Below are positions 11,128 to 11,273 of a DNA stretch of 11,273 bases, piece by piece. The notes below the pieces were generated by a model. That model was not told the origin of the DNA and searched no databases. It saw only the letters and a list, made by a program, of their open reading frames with translations. This DNA is from Spirochaetia bacterium (lineage in GTDB: Bacteria; Spirochaetota; Spirochaetia; Treponematales; Treponemataceae): contig CAAGBC010000059.1 of assembly GCA_900767955.1 (NCBI GenBank), positions 1-11,273 of the forward strand, read 5' to 3'. The stretch's first letter is position 1. Every line of letters begins with the position of its first letter. A program made the position numbers and the translations under genes.

Positions 11128-11273
11128 GTGGACAAAAAAATTTTTTTTTATGTTGCTAGCGAAGTTCTCCTCGCAGGTGACTTCACTAATTGGCAAGATG
11201 GCGCTCTTCCTATGTCCAAAGGTGACAAAGGTTTCTCTCTTACTAAAACTTTTAAACCTTCCGACGAATTGCG
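11128..11273 (+). CDS. CBM48-like glycan-binding protein, N-terminal part, cut by the window edge
   Basis: The frame from GTG 11128 reads VDKKIFFYVASEVLLAGDFT and then NWQDGALPMSKGDKGFSLTK, still open at 11273. The V-x-LAGDFTNW core followed by a P-M-x-K segment is the classic start of a CBM48/AMPK-type glycogen-binding or isoamylase N-terminal domain. It would bind alpha-glucan, in line with the pullulanase and starch-binding lipoprotein. Start uncertain: no ATG is in frame, TTG 11110 is also possible, and there is no good ribosome site, so the natural 5' end may have been lost at the junction near 11140-11155. From about 11152 codons turn GC-richer (CTC, GAC, TTC, TCC), unlike the AT-rich accessory DNA before it. 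It is divergent from the ATPase gene. Confidence 0.65.
   Translation, partial: MDKKIFFYVASEVLLAGDFTNWQDGALPMSKGDKGFSLTKTFKPSDEL

Overview
The window is AT-rich bacterial DNA, apparently from a host-associated spirochaete of the Treponema type. The grounds are inference: three lipoproteins with loose spirochaete-like lipoboxes, an alpha-glucan (starch/glycogen) theme, a lipoprotein pullulanase, and many small accessory genes and AAA_14/DUF4143 ATPases. No rRNA, tRNA or housekeeping marker is present, so the assignment is tentative.

Layout. (1) 1-1340: a surface lipoprotein with three starch-binding-like modules. Its signal peptide is interrupted by an in-frame stop. A hairpin terminator follows. 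(2) 1413-2985: AT-rich accessory DNA with a small P-loop NTPase, two unrecognised small proteins and two gene relics. One relic is a 24-codon tail; the other is a minus-strand gene with a stop and a frameshift. (3) 3001-3316: a gene-free stretch packed with hairpins, leading into a promoter/operator-like site. (4) 3394-4005: a DUF4160-DUF2442 pair, with toxin-antitoxin-like organisation, closed by a 23-bp-stem terminator. (5) 4040-7701: an operon of an unrecognised lipoprotein and a 924-residue type I pullulanase lipoprotein (pulA), ending in a clear terminator. (6) 7702-8035: non-coding DNA that includes a large palindrome and a decayed second copy of the pulA 3' end. (7) 8036-11125: two tandem minus-strand AAA_14/DUF4143 ATPases with repeat-rich upstream regions. 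(8) 11128-end: the start of a CBM48-like glycan-binding protein with visibly higher GC.

Functionally, the lipoproteins and pullulanase form a cell-surface alpha-glucan capture and debranching set, and the CBM48 fragment at the right edge fits the same theme. The accessory blocks between them look like inserted, partly decaying cargo.

The most unusual structure is upstream of the two ATPases. Each gene is preceded by three direct repeats at a 32-33 bp period, and beyond these by a shared motif that reads on the minus strand as TTATTGAnTGGTACAA, resembling an extended -10 promoter. The repeat sequences differ between the two genes but the architecture is the same. If the promoter reading is right, the repeats lie in the mRNA leader. 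Each repeat copy also carries a potential start codon, giving start-stop or six-codon mini-ORFs. Between the two genes sits a further 23-bp tandem repeat array bounded by ~19-bp inverted repeats. I know of no named system with this layout.
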